Shown piece after piece: positions 34,618 through 42,636 of a stretch of DNA of 49,107 nt (within the stretch, counting starts at the first letter, position 1; every line of letters starts with the position of its first letter). The notes below the pieces were generated by a model, which worked only from the letters and a program-made list of their open reading frames with translations, ran no database searches and had not been told where the DNA came from. A program made the translations under genes and the position numbers. The stretch covers positions 1-49,107 of the forward strand of contig CALLRP010000037.1 of assembly GCA_938014335.1 (NCBI GenBank), read 5' to 3'. The stretch comes from an uncultured bacterium (GTDB taxonomy: Bacteria > Hydrogenedentota > Hydrogenedentia > Hydrogenedentales > Hydrogenedentaceae).

Positions 34618-35493
34618 CTATTTCAATACTTTTTCAACAGATTTTCTCATAATATCAAAAGGTGCAGAATGTCCTGTCCATAGTTCAAATTGTAATACTG
34701 CTTGTCCCAGAAGCATCTCTATTCCTGTTATTATCTTGCAACCTTTGCTTTGGGCTTTTAATAAAAGTTCTGTATACAAAGGACGATATATCATATCCAA
34801 TATGGTATGTTGAGAGGTTAATACATCATAAGGAAAGCGAATTTTTTCTTCAGAGTGCCCTGTCATTCCTGCAGGTGTTCCCTGAATGATAATCTCATGA
34901 GAGATTACATGTTCATCAAAATTTTCATGTAAATATCCTTCTTGGAATTTAATTTGAGGGTAGGCTCTTTTTAAATCATCTATTAATCGTTCCAATCGTG
35001 AAGGGGTTCTACCTAAAATGGTTATTTGCTCAGGTTGTATTTTTTCTGCAAAAGTAAAGGCAACCGCGCGAACGGCTCCTCCTGCCCCCAAAAATAAAAT
35101 TTTTTTGTTGTTTAAGTTCACCCCTGCCCTTTTGAAAGCATTTAATGTACCTGTCCCATCCGTAATCGTCCCAATGAGTTTATCTCCCTCATGTGTGATA
35201 GTATTGACACTCCCAATCTTCTGTGCCACAGGGTCAATTTCATCAAGGAATGGAATGACCGCTTCCTTATGAGGAATCGTAACACTTATACCCCGGAAAT
35301 TATCCATCGCACGCATCCCCCTCAAGCACGATTCCACATCCGTTATATCAAAAGCAAGATAAACAAAATTTAAACCTAAACTTTGAAATCCTGCATTATG
35401 AATAGTCGGAGATAAAGAATGACGGACAGGATGCCCTATTACTGCACAAAGTTTTGTATTAACATCTATTTGTATCATTTTCCCTTCAATCAT
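34618..35493 (-). CDS. aroE: Shikimate dehydrogenase
   Basis: The ATG at 35493 overlaps the HIT stop by one base (TAATG) and gives 291 residues; the same frame is open five codons further inside the HIT gene. The catalytic N-terminal domain has AVIGHPVRHSLSPTIHNAGF (shikimate-binding Ser residues) and VTIPHKEAVIPFLDE with the catalytic Lys. The NADP domain has LFLGAGGAVRAVA and NRTxxR-like GRTPSRLERL. GIEMLLGQAVLQFELWTG near the end is the family closing motif. It reduces 3-dehydroshikimate in aromatic amino acid synthesis. Confidence 0.94.
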   Translation of the reverse strand: MIEGKMIQIDVNTKLCAVIGHPVRHSLSPTIHNAGFQSLGLNFVYLAFDITDVESCLRGMRAMDNFRGISVTIPHKEAVIPFLDEIDPVAQKIGSVNTITHEGDKLIGTITDGTGTLNAFKRAGVNLNNKKILFLGAGGAVRAVAFTFAEKIQPEQITILGRTPSRLERLIDDLKRAYPQIKFQEGYLHENFDEHVISHEIIIQGTPAGMTGHSEEKIRFPYDVLTSQHTILDMIYRPLYTELLLKAQSKGCKIITGIEMLLGQAVLQFELWTGHSAPFDIMRKSVEKVLK

Positions 35494-35840
35494 TATCCCG
35501 GGGGCCAACCCAAATCTCTACCACCCAAAATGTGTAAATGAATATGAAAAATAAGTTGTCCCCCTTGTGCATTACAACTTAACACATAACGAAAACCCGG
35601 TTCGGCTATCCCTTCCTTTCGTGCTATTTCATTAGCACATAGAAGCATCTTACCTAATAATACAATATCCTCTTCTGTTACATCTGTAATGCGTGCGATA
35701 TGTTTTCGAGGAATTAATAAAACATGAACAGGTGCTGCCGGATGTATATCACGGAAGGAATAAAACTCTTCATCCGAATATACTTCAGTAGAAGGAATTT
35801 CTTTCCTTGCTATCTTACAAAAGAGACAATCTTCACTCAT
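35493..35840 (-). CDS. HIT family protein (HINT-like)
   Basis: The 115-residue protein has the histidine triad FHIHLHILGGR at its end, with the last His as nucleophile. DCLFCKI near the start has a zinc-like Cys pair and PVHVLLIPRKHI follows the central strands. HINT-type enzymes split nucleoside phosphoramidates and adenylated lysine. Length is normal for the family. It overlaps aroE by one base and starts 59 bases downstream of the rsmE stop on the same strand, so it may be part of an rsmE-HIT-aroE unit. Confidence 0.92.
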   Translation of the reverse strand: MSEDCLFCKIARKEIPSTEVYSDEEFYSFRDIHPAAPVHVLLIPRKHIARITDVTEEDIVLLGKMLLCANEIARKEGIAEPGFRYVLSCNAQGGQLIFHIHLHILGGRDLGWPPG

Positions 35841-35899
35841 GATTATTTCTCCATTTTTTCTTTTGTTCTTTTTATTTTGCTAAAAAATAATACTATTGG

Positions 35900-36646
35900 T
35901 CAAATAAAAAAATTCTTCTCTGGTGGTTTTTCAAATTGGTGTTGCTTCTGCATAACAAGAATCGAACCTAACAAAGCCGACAATTCACTGCGATAGATAC
36001 ACGGACCTAAATGAACAGGAATAGCACCATATTTTAGTGCTATAGTCTGTTCTTGTTCGGATAAATCTCCTTCAGGTCCTATAATTAGCCCACATTTAGA
36101 AATATCACTGAGTTTCTGAATGGGGACAGCATCCAAATCAATAGTAGCGATAAGAAGTTTGCCATTAAAATTGGTAAGAGCCTTTTCTAAACTTTTATAT
36201 ATGTTTATTTCAGGAAACCATTCTCTTCCTGTCGTTTTACAGGCTTGAACTACCCACCTCTTTATTTTTTCTGATAAACGGATAGGGCGAGTAGAACGCT
36301 CCGCTTGAAAAAACCGAAACTCAGATATACCTAACTCCGTCCCATAGTTTATAATCATCTCCATTGCAGTATCACGATGAAGCCAACCCAAAATAAGAGA
36401 AAAACTTTTTTTTTCTTTCGGCGCATATTGATATTTTATGATTCTTGCAGTAAGTGTATTTTTAGAAACATGAACGACTTCTCCAAACCACTTCCCCCCG
36501 ATACCATCAATAAATGCAATGGGTTCACCTCCTTTTAGGCGCACAACCCGAATCGCATGATGTGCTTCTTCTCCCTGTAATACAATTTCGCCTTCTTGGG
36601 GTGAAGTTTCAGGAATCACAAAATAAAATAGATGAGGCATATCCAT
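35900..36646 (-). CDS. rsmE: 16S rRNA m3U1498 methyltransferase RsmE
   Basis: This 248-residue SPOUT methyltransferase would methylate N3 of U1498 in 16S rRNA. It has the N-terminal PUA-like domain (EEAHHAIRVVRLKGGEPIAFIDG) and the C-terminal knotted domain with LIIGPEGDLSEQEQ and LGPCIYRSELSALLGSILV. The usual LGxRILRTETA motif reads with Cys and Ser changes, yet the knot residues stay. Either the first ATG or the ATG two codons later (MPHLFYF) could be used. It is divergent from the AICAR formyltransferase gene across an 80-base gap. Confidence 0.9.
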   Translation of the reverse strand: MDMPHLFYFVIPETSPQEGEIVLQGEEAHHAIRVVRLKGGEPIAFIDGIGGKWFGEVVHVSKNTLTARIIKYQYAPKEKKSFSLILGWLHRDTAMEMIINYGTELGISEFRFFQAERSTRPIRLSEKIKRWVVQACKTTGREWFPEINIYKSLEKALTNFNGKLLIATIDLDAVPIQKLSDISKCGLIIGPEGDLSEQEQTIALKYGAIPVHLGPCIYRSELSALLGSILVMQKQHQFEKPPEKNFFI

Positions 36647-36726
36647 AAACCCTATGTTATCAATTTTCCATACTTAAAGAGTGTATGTTAAAATGTTGCT
36701 GATTTCAAACTTGGGGAGTATTCACT

Positions 36727-37857
36727 ATGAGTCAAGATATAAAAAAAGATGACCTCAAAGCAATGTATCGAACCAAAGTGGAAGGTTCCTTCCCAGAAAC
36801 CATAGAAATCATGGGAAAACAGTGGGTCAAAGTGGAAGACCTTCGTTATGGAACCAATCCACATCAGCCATCCGCATTTTATCGTCCAGCAGAAGGAGAT
36901 AAAATCTTTTTGGGTGCGTATCAAATACTGAAAACAGGGAAAAGTGGATTGTCTCAAACCAATTTAGAAGACCTCCATCATGCTTTCGGAATTTTGAAGT
37001 TTTTAAATAAACCTGCATGTGCGGTAATGAAACATTGTAATCCTTCCGGTGTCGCCATCCAACAGGAAGGGCAAACACTCGCAGATGTTTATCGTCGTGC
37101 TCGTGATGCGGACCCTCAAGCCGCATTTGGAGGTGTCGTTGCTTTCAATACAGAAGTAGATGAGACAACTGCTGATGAAATTATGCAGACCGTTATTGAA
37201 GGTGTATGTGCCCCTTCTTTTACAGCAGGGGCCTTATCTACCTTCAACAATTTTGACAAATATAAGCGGAACAAAGAAATACGCATTATCCAGGTTCCAC
37301 CATTAAACCGCTTACCGAAATATATTGGCGATGACATTTGCACATGGGAAATGAAAGTTTTCGATGATGGAAGTGTTGTCCTGGCACAGCCTTATTTGAC
37401 GAGAATTAAAAGCACTGCAGATTTTATGAAAGCCACTACAGAACATCCCAAAAAAGGAAAAATCGAAAGCACAGTTACCCCTTCCCATAGGGAATTAGAA
37501 GACTTATTATTTGCGTGGTATGTAAATATTCATGTTCGTTCCAATGGTGTTGTCATCGTGAAAAATGGGCAAACAATAGCTGTAGGAACAGGACAACAAG
37601 ACCGCGTAGGTGCTGTCGAGCAAGCCATTGAAAAAGCACAAAAGAAATATAAAGGAGAAGAAACACTTCAGGGGGCTGTCCTTGCTTCAGATGGTTTCTT
37701 CCCCTTTCCAGATGCAGTAGAAGCAGGTATTCGCGTGGGAATAACCGCATTCCTTCAACCGGGGGGTAGCGTTAGTGATTATGATGTAATCGAAACGGCC
37801 AATAAGGCAGGAGTGGCAATGTTATTTACAGGGGAACGCTGTTTCTCTCATCATTAA
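36727..37857 (+). CDS. purH: Stand-alone AICAR formyltransferase (PurH C-terminal domain)
   Basis: The 376-residue protein covers only the AICAR formyltransferase part of PurH, which adds the last carbon of the purine ring from 10-formyl-tetrahydrofolate. Characteristic segments are LRYGTNPHQ, MKHCNPSGVA with the catalytic Lys-His, DPQAAFGGVVAFN, VRSNGVVIV, GTGQQDRV, DGFFPFPDAVE and the C-terminal LFTGERCFSHH. Normal PurH has an additional N-terminal IMP cyclohydrolase domain of about 190 residues; it is absent here and is not next to the gene. A GGGGAG ribosome site lies eight bases before the ATG. Confidence 0.9.
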   Translation: MSQDIKKDDLKAMYRTKVEGSFPETIEIMGKQWVKVEDLRYGTNPHQPSAFYRPAEGDKIFLGAYQILKTGKSGLSQTNLEDLHHAFGILKFLNKPACAVMKHCNPSGVAIQQEGQTLADVYRRARDADPQAAFGGVVAFNTEVDETTADEIMQTVIEGVCAPSFTAGALSTFNNFDKYKRNKEIRIIQVPPLNRLPKYIGDDICTWEMKVFDDGSVVLAQPYLTRIKSTADFMKATTEHPKKGKIESTVTPSHRELEDLLFAWYVNIHVRSNGVVIVKNGQTIAVGTGQQDRVGAVEQAIEKAQKKYKGEETLQGAVLASDGFFPFPDAVEAGIRVGITAFLQPGGSVSDYDVIETANKAGVAMLFTGERCFSHH

Positions 37858-37861
37858 TTTC

Positions 37862-38977
37862 TCATAAGTCATCCAACAATCGCAAATATCGAAAATCATC
37901 TACATTGATATGTCCCCACGCATCCATACTGTCATCAATTATTTCTATCTCCGCATCTTTCCCTTTATATTCAGATACCATCCATATTACAGGTTGCATA
38001 TCCTCACGATTTTCTTTGTTCTTTTCCGACCTGACTACCTTACCGTCCACATACAAACGAACCTCCAATCCAGAACCTTTTCCTCCTCCTAAAAGAAACC
38101 GAATTGCATAACCGCGTATTTTAAAGGGTTCGGAACGCAAAGTGCCAAATGCCACATCTTTCCGAATCATACCCGGCTCTTCCCCCGGTTTTCCCTGATA
38201 CAATTCATAGGTACCTATCCAATATTTCCCCTGATGATTAGAATGTTTGCCTCTCTCTCTCATGGAAGGATTATCGCCTAAAGTAGGTTGTCTCTCAAAC
38301 GCAGAACCTTGTGCTTTCCAATGGTCAAGATTTCCCATTTCAAAATCGCTATTGGGAAACAATAACATATTATCCGGCGAAGAATACCCTCGGAAATCAT
38401 CGGCATTAATACAGCCCCAAACACCTTTATCTCTATCTAAAATGGAAATTACTGCAGGCTGATTTAAAAATTCTTTTACATTCCAGAATTCACGCGTCAA
38501 GAGAGGATGATTCTGTCCTAATGTTTCCCGCACCACTTCTCCATTTACAATAAGCCTGACCGCAGTTGTCTTTTTTGAACCTCCACTGATGAGAAATCCA
38601 ATATAAGGGGTTTCAATAATAAATGTTTGTGATACTAATTCCCCAACCACATCGTTTTTCTGTGCATCCCCTGGTTTTTGTCCCGGTAATCCCTGATAAT
38701 TCTCGTATGAGCCAACCCACCACGAACCTTGAGGCAGTGCAGATTTGGGTGCCTCCCGTGCTAAAACATTGTCTCCATGAGTAGGTTGATTTAAAAAAGC
38801 CTTTCCAAAAGCACGCCAGTTATCCAAATTCCCATGTTCAAAATCACTATTAGGGAAAAGAAGTTTTGCTTTCTTAGAAAATTTCGGAATAGCAGAGGGT
38901 TGAGAAAAGATGTTATATGTAGATAATAGAAAAGTAATTAAAAACAGTATTGTAAAATAGAATTTTATCTTTTTCAT
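37862..38977 (-). CDS. Secreted protein with two tandem LFPNSDFE modules
   Basis: The ATG at 38977 follows an AAGGGA site and gives a 371-residue protein with a signal peptide (about 1-25); the open frame continues 31 codons upstream without a ribosome site. Two homologous modules (about 39-196 and 204-366) each run from LLFPNSDFE-GNLD-W through YE-YQG-PG and a VRL-V-G-VVR strand pair to D---WG-IN-DDFR. The WGHINVDDF ending recalls the beta-sandwich modules of secreted sugar-active proteins in planctomycete-like bacteria. No catalytic residues can be named. It is convergent with the AICAR formyltransferase gene (four bases apart). Confidence 0.8.
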   Translation of the reverse strand: MKKIKFYFTILFLITFLLSTYNIFSQPSAIPKFSKKAKLLFPNSDFEHGNLDNWRAFGKAFLNQPTHGDNVLAREAPKSALPQGSWWVGSYENYQGLPGQKPGDAQKNDVVGELVSQTFIIETPYIGFLISGGSKKTTAVRLIVNGEVVRETLGQNHPLLTREFWNVKEFLNQPAVISILDRDKGVWGCINADDFRGYSSPDNMLLFPNSDFEMGNLDHWKAQGSAFERQPTLGDNPSMRERGKHSNHQGKYWIGTYELYQGKPGEEPGMIRKDVAFGTLRSEPFKIRGYAIRFLLGGGKGSGLEVRLYVDGKVVRSEKNKENREDMQPVIWMVSEYKGKDAEIEIIDDSMDAWGHINVDDFRYLRLLDDL

Positions 38978-39377
38978 CCATATATCCCTTTTATTTTTTG
39001 ATTTTATTATAAACAATTTTATACTAAAAACCTCATTTGTGAAACAAAAAAAGAATAAAAAAAACGCCATAAAAAAATGAATTTATTCGAAATTCTTCTT
39101 CGCAAATTATAGAGCATCCCGTTTATAGTCTGCATTGATTTATATCAGGGATGACCGAAAGAGAAATTATTGTTAAGATAATATTAATATAAAAAAGAAT
39201 TATGGAATATTTGCATTATTTAAATGTATTTAGTTTATAGAGAATAAAGATAATGACCACATTAAAATTGAAGATATAAGGAGAGATGTTTATTTTTAAT
39301 TTGTATACAAAATATGTATACTATAATAAATTCTGCCTGACAATGCTAAATTCTCAATTTACTAAAGGTAGAAAGAA
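38978..39377. other. 400-base intergenic region upstream of the sigma-factor gene
   Basis: I see no gene here. It holds the start region of the two-module secreted protein (minus strand), very AT-rich sequence, a loose CATCCC/GGGATG inverted pair (39115-39120 and 39148-39153) and the candidate promoter at 39301-39327. Confidence 0.6.
39301..39327 (+). promoter_or_regulatory. Candidate promoter with paired GTATAC half-sites
   Basis: TATAAT lies at 39322-39327, 50 bases before the GTG of the sigma gene. TTGTAT at 39301-39306 is only 15 bases upstream. Two GTATAC palindromes (39303-39308 and 39316-39321) fill the -35 to -10 spacer, 13 bases apart centre to centre. They would block the promoter if bound by a regulator. 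Confidence 0.4.
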
Positions 39378-40226
39378 GTGGAAGACACAAGTCTTATAAA
39401 AAATCCTTTTTACGAAAGAGGGCTATATACCTACATCACGGAAATTTCTAAAATCCCTCTTCTTAGTGCTGAGGAAGAGAGACGACTGGCTTTTCGCATT
39501 TTAAAAGGGGATGGAAAAGCAAGAAGAAAACTTATTTTATCGAATTTGCGACTGGTCGTTAGCATTGCTAAAAAATACATTTATTACGGTGTCTCCCTTT
39601 TAGACCTGATAGAAGAAGGGAATATCGGTTTAATGAAAGCGGTTGAGAATTTTGACCCTAAACGCGGAACAAAGTTCTCAACTTATGCTACATGGTGGAT
39701 TCGTCAGGCAATAACAAGGGCTTTATCGAATCAAAGCAGAACCGTCCGCGTTCCTGTTTATTTAAATGAAAACTTAGCAAGATACAGAAAAACATTAGAA
39801 GAACATTTTGCAAAAACAGGATTACATCCGACTATCCAGGAGATTTCAAAAATTTTAAAAATATCCCTTGAAGAAGCCGAACAACTGCAACTTTATCTCG
39901 ATTCTATAATGTCATTTGATTTTGTTCAAAACATTGATGAAATTGAGGAAGGGTCTGGAATTGTAAGAGTAAATCCTTCTTTAAGAACAGATAGTTTTGC
40001 TAAAGACATAGAAAAAGAACAAGACCTCGAATTCCTCATAAACCTACTCCCCGAAACAGAAGCAAAAATCATTCGCTATCGCTATGGACTTGTAGATGGC
40101 AGACCCTACACATTAGCAGAAACAGGAAAAATGTTAAATATGACCCGTGAACGAGTCCGGCAACTGGAACGATTGGCTTTGCGATTTTTGCGTCAATATG
40201 TCGAAGAACATAAAGAACTTTTTTAA
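39378..40226 (+). CDS. Sigma-70 family RNA polymerase sigma factor
   Basis: This 282-residue protein starts at a GTG. It has region 1.2 (NPFYERGLYTYITEISKIPLL), region 2 (LILSNLRLVVSIAKKYIYYG, DLIEEGNIGLMKAVENFDP, FSTYATWWIRQAITRAL), a shorter region 3 and region 4 (LPETEAKIIRYRYGL and the helix-turn-helix TLAETGKMLNMTRERVRQLE). It is shorter than a housekeeping RpoD and lacks region 1.1, so it is probably a group 2 or 3 sigma factor or a small RpoD. The strict SigA-like region 2 suggests it reads sigma-70 promoters. apt follows after 24 bases. Confidence 0.9.
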   Translation: MEDTSLIKNPFYERGLYTYITEISKIPLLSAEEERRLAFRILKGDGKARRKLILSNLRLVVSIAKKYIYYGVSLLDLIEEGNIGLMKAVENFDPKRGTKFSTYATWWIRQAITRALSNQSRTVRVPVYLNENLARYRKTLEEHFAKTGLHPTIQEISKILKISLEEAEQLQLYLDSIMSFDFVQNIDEIEEGSGIVRVNPSLRTDSFAKDIEKEQDLEFLINLLPETEAKIIRYRYGLVDGRPYTLAETGKMLNMTRERVRQLERLALRFLRQYVEEHKELF

Positions 40227-40250
40227 CAAAAACTTAAGGAAGAGGAATTT

Positions 40251-40772
40251 ATGGATTTAAAAAATATCATTCGAAATGTTCCTGATTTCCCCAAACCCGG
40301 AATTCAGTTTAAGGATATCACGACACTTTTACTTAATCCACAGGCTTTTCAATATACAATTCAATGTTTTGTCGAGCGGTATAAAACCTTAAATATAGAT
40401 GCCATCGTTGCTATTGAATCCCGGGGGTTTATTTTTGGTTCTGTTATTGCACATACTCTAAAATGTCCCTTAGTATTAGCACGAAAAAAAGGAAAACTCC
40501 CTGCGGAGAAAATCAGTGAAAGTTTCGCATTAGAGTATGGCTGGGATACTATTGAAATGCATGTAGATGCCCTCAAAGAAGAACAGCGTGTCGTGATTAT
40601 TGATGACCTCCTTGCTACAGGCGGGACTGTTTCTGCCGTTATAAAATTAGTCGAACAGCTAAAAGCCATCCCCATAGAGGCAGGTTTCGTTATTGAATTA
40701 CCTACCCTAAAAGGGAGAGAAACACTCCAACCCCTCCCCGTTTTTTCCCTAATCCAATTCGACGATATTTAA
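40251..40772 (+). CDS. apt: Adenine phosphoribosyltransferase
   Basis: The 173-residue protein salvages adenine to AMP. It has IRNVPDFPKPGIQFKDITTL at the start, AIESRGFIFG, LARKKGKLP, and the PRPP-binding loop VVIIDDLLATGGTVSA, all standard for Apt. Length is normal. It lies 24 bases after the sigma gene and 149 bases before purE, so three purine-related genes (the AICAR formyltransferase, apt and purE) are spread over about 5 kb here. Confidence 0.95.
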   Translation: MDLKNIIRNVPDFPKPGIQFKDITTLLLNPQAFQYTIQCFVERYKTLNIDAIVAIESRGFIFGSVIAHTLKCPLVLARKKGKLPAEKISESFALEYGWDTIEMHVDALKEEQRVVIIDDLLATGGTVSAVIKLVEQLKAIPIEAGFVIELPTLKGRETLQPLPVFSLIQFDDI

Positions 40773-40921
40773 TTTTTCTCAATAAATATAAGTATCTAAA
40801 CAATAAATGAAAATGCTACAAGGAATTTTGTTTTTTATTTTCTGTTGTATGTCCCAGTAGAAACAGAAATTCTAATAAATGTAAAATAGACATGGAAATA
40901 AAAAAAGAAAAGGAATTTAAA

Positions 40922-41425
40922 ATGGCCGTTTCAGAAAGAAAACCTTTAGTAAGCGTTATCATGGGTAGTTCATCGGATTGGGATATAATGTCCAGTGCGA
41001 CAAAAATGTTAAAAGATTTTGATATCCCTCATGAAGCCCGTGTTCTTTCCGCCCATCGCACACCGGATGTATTAAGAGAGTATGTAAAATTTGCAGAGGA
41101 ACGGGGAGTAGAGATATTTATTGCAGGTGCTGGAATGTCAGCCGCACTACCTGGAGTCGTTGCTTCTTGTACGGTTTTACCTGTTTTAGGTGTTCCTATT
41201 CCATCAGGGGCCTTGAATGGAGTAGATGCCCTCTATTCTATCGTACAAATGCCTCCTGGCATCCCTGTTGGCTGTTTCTCAATAGGAAAAGCAGGGGCTA
41301 CAAATGCTGGATTAATGGCAATTGCTATACTTTCTCAAAAGTATCCTGAACTAAAAGCAAAGTTAATAGAATATCGGGAAAAACAAGCAAAGAAGATTTT
41401 AGAGACCCATCTTCCCGAAGAATAA
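40922..41425 (+). CDS. purE: 5-(carboxyamino)imidazole ribonucleotide mutase PurE
   Basis: The ATG at 40922 follows AAAGGAA at the usual distance and gives 167 residues, the normal PurE length; an earlier in-frame ATG at 40892 would add a lysine-rich tail. PurE moves the carboxyl group of N5-CAIR to C4 of the ring. Motifs are VIMGSSSDWDIM, HEARVLSAHRTPD, FIAGAGMSAALPGVVA and the GALNGVDALYSIVQMPPGIPV segment. The pattern fits the class I form, which needs a separate PurK, not seen in the window. Confidence 0.94.
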   Translation: MAVSERKPLVSVIMGSSSDWDIMSSATKMLKDFDIPHEARVLSAHRTPDVLREYVKFAEERGVEIFIAGAGMSAALPGVVASCTVLPVLGVPIPSGALNGVDALYSIVQMPPGIPVGCFSIGKAGATNAGLMAIAILSQKYPELKAKLIEYREKQAKKILETHLPEE

Positions 41426-41455
41426 TCCATTTGAAAGAAATCAGGAATTTTTTCT

Positions 41456-42220
41456 TTGTTGACAGGTTTTATTGTTTTTTTGGCTTTTCTTATTGCAAGT
41501 TTTGTTCATACCACAACAGGTTTCGGTTCTGCATTAGTAGGTATGCCGGTCCTGGTTTTCGCTATCGGTCTGCAAATTTCTGCCCCACTTCTGGCTTTAT
41601 TAGGGCAGATTGTTAATCTGGGTGTGCTATGGCAAAACTGGAAAGACCTCGATTGGAAACATGCACTATTATTAATCATTCCTTCCTTTTTTGGTGTGCC
41701 CATAGGGCTACTCCTTCTCAAAGGAGGTAATGAAACTCTACTCAACTCTTTATTAGGCATAATCCTCGTTGGATATGGAATATACTCTTTTTTTAATGCC
41801 AATAATCAAAACGGAAAGGGGCAAAATACACTTTCAAATCGTCCTCATTATTTTTGGGGGACAATAGCAGGTTTCTGTGCTGGAATTTTAGGTGGGGCTT
41901 ACAATGCTAATGGTCCTCCCGTAATTATCTATGCGAGCATAACACATCGTGATAAAGGCTCTTTTCGTTCTATATTACAAGCCTTTTTCTTTATAAACGG
42001 TTTCGTTATTATCGCAGGGCATGCTTTTGCGGGTCTGATAACAAAAGATGTTTTATATTATTTTATTTTTGGATTACCGGGTCTTGGGCTGGGTATGTTA
42101 ATCGGTTTCTATATTGATAAGTTTATTACCCCTGAAAGATTTCGAAATATCGTGATTGCAGGAATAATCTTATTAGGAATAGGACTTCTCCTTCCTATCT
42201 TATGGACTTTTGCTCTTTAG
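41456..42220 (+). CDS. TauE/SafE family membrane permease
   Basis: This 254-residue protein has about eight membrane spans in two repeats. It starts at TTG (41456 or 41459) after CAGGAA. The family pattern is visible as FIASFVHTTTGFGSALVGMPVL near the start and GTIAGFCAGILGGAYNANGPPVIIYA at the start of the second half. TauE/SafE proteins export sulfite, sulfoacetate or other organic anions. It follows purE after 30 bases, but purE function does not suggest a substrate. Confidence 0.88.
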   Translation: MLTGFIVFLAFLIASFVHTTTGFGSALVGMPVLVFAIGLQISAPLLALLGQIVNLGVLWQNWKDLDWKHALLLIIPSFFGVPIGLLLLKGGNETLLNSLLGIILVGYGIYSFFNANNQNGKGQNTLSNRPHYFWGTIAGFCAGILGGAYNANGPPVIIYASITHRDKGSFRSILQAFFFINGFVIIAGHAFAGLITKDVLYYFIFGLPGLGLGMLIGFYIDKFITPERFRNIVIAGIILLGIGLLLPILWTFAL

Positions 42221-42226
42221 GTATTT

Positions 42227-42538
42227 TTAATCCATGTGAAACACTTCTGAGATAGGTGTAAAACGCGGTTTGTCCCTATCGGTTTCCATTAATGGATTTG
42301 TTTTCGCCCACCATTCCTTCATTATAGGTTCTTGTGCAATACGAATAAAACACGATTCGGGGTCTTCTGATTCAAAATATGCGAACAAATTCAATTCTTG
42401 ACGATATATGGAATAATTTCGGAAACCTGCTCGACGATGTGCTTCTAATACTTCGTCCCCTATATCTTTATGTAACTGTTCATATTCTTCAACTACACTT
42501 TTATCCTTCAATTTCATCATGAATGCATATCTTCGCAT
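42227..42538 (-). CDS. rhaM: L-rhamnose mutarotase
   Basis: The 103-residue protein interconverts the alpha and beta forms of L-rhamnose. It has the RhaM pattern: an AFMMKLKDKSVVEEYEQLHK start, catalytic His in EAHRRAGFRNYSIYR, LFAYFESED, and a WWAKTNPLMETDRDKPRF end. Length is normal. It is convergent with TauE/SafE (six bases between ends) and divergent from the six-hairpin-like protein. No other rhamnose catabolic genes (rhaA, rhaB, rhaD) are in the window. Confidence 0.92.
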   Translation of the reverse strand: MRRYAFMMKLKDKSVVEEYEQLHKDIGDEVLEAHRRAGFRNYSIYRQELNLFAYFESEDPESCFIRIAQEPIMKEWWAKTNPLMETDRDKPRFTPISEVFHMD

Positions 42539-42636
42539 ACATTACTCCTTTATTTACTTTTATTCATGTTGGTAAATTTGTATAATTGTATCTGTTCTCT
42601 GATTTAAATATAAAATAAATATGAAAGGTAGAATCT

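Noticed and set aside
39115..39153. A loose 6-bp inverted pair before the sigma gene
   Set aside because: A 27-base loop and short arms in AT-rich sequence are expected by chance; no T run follows.
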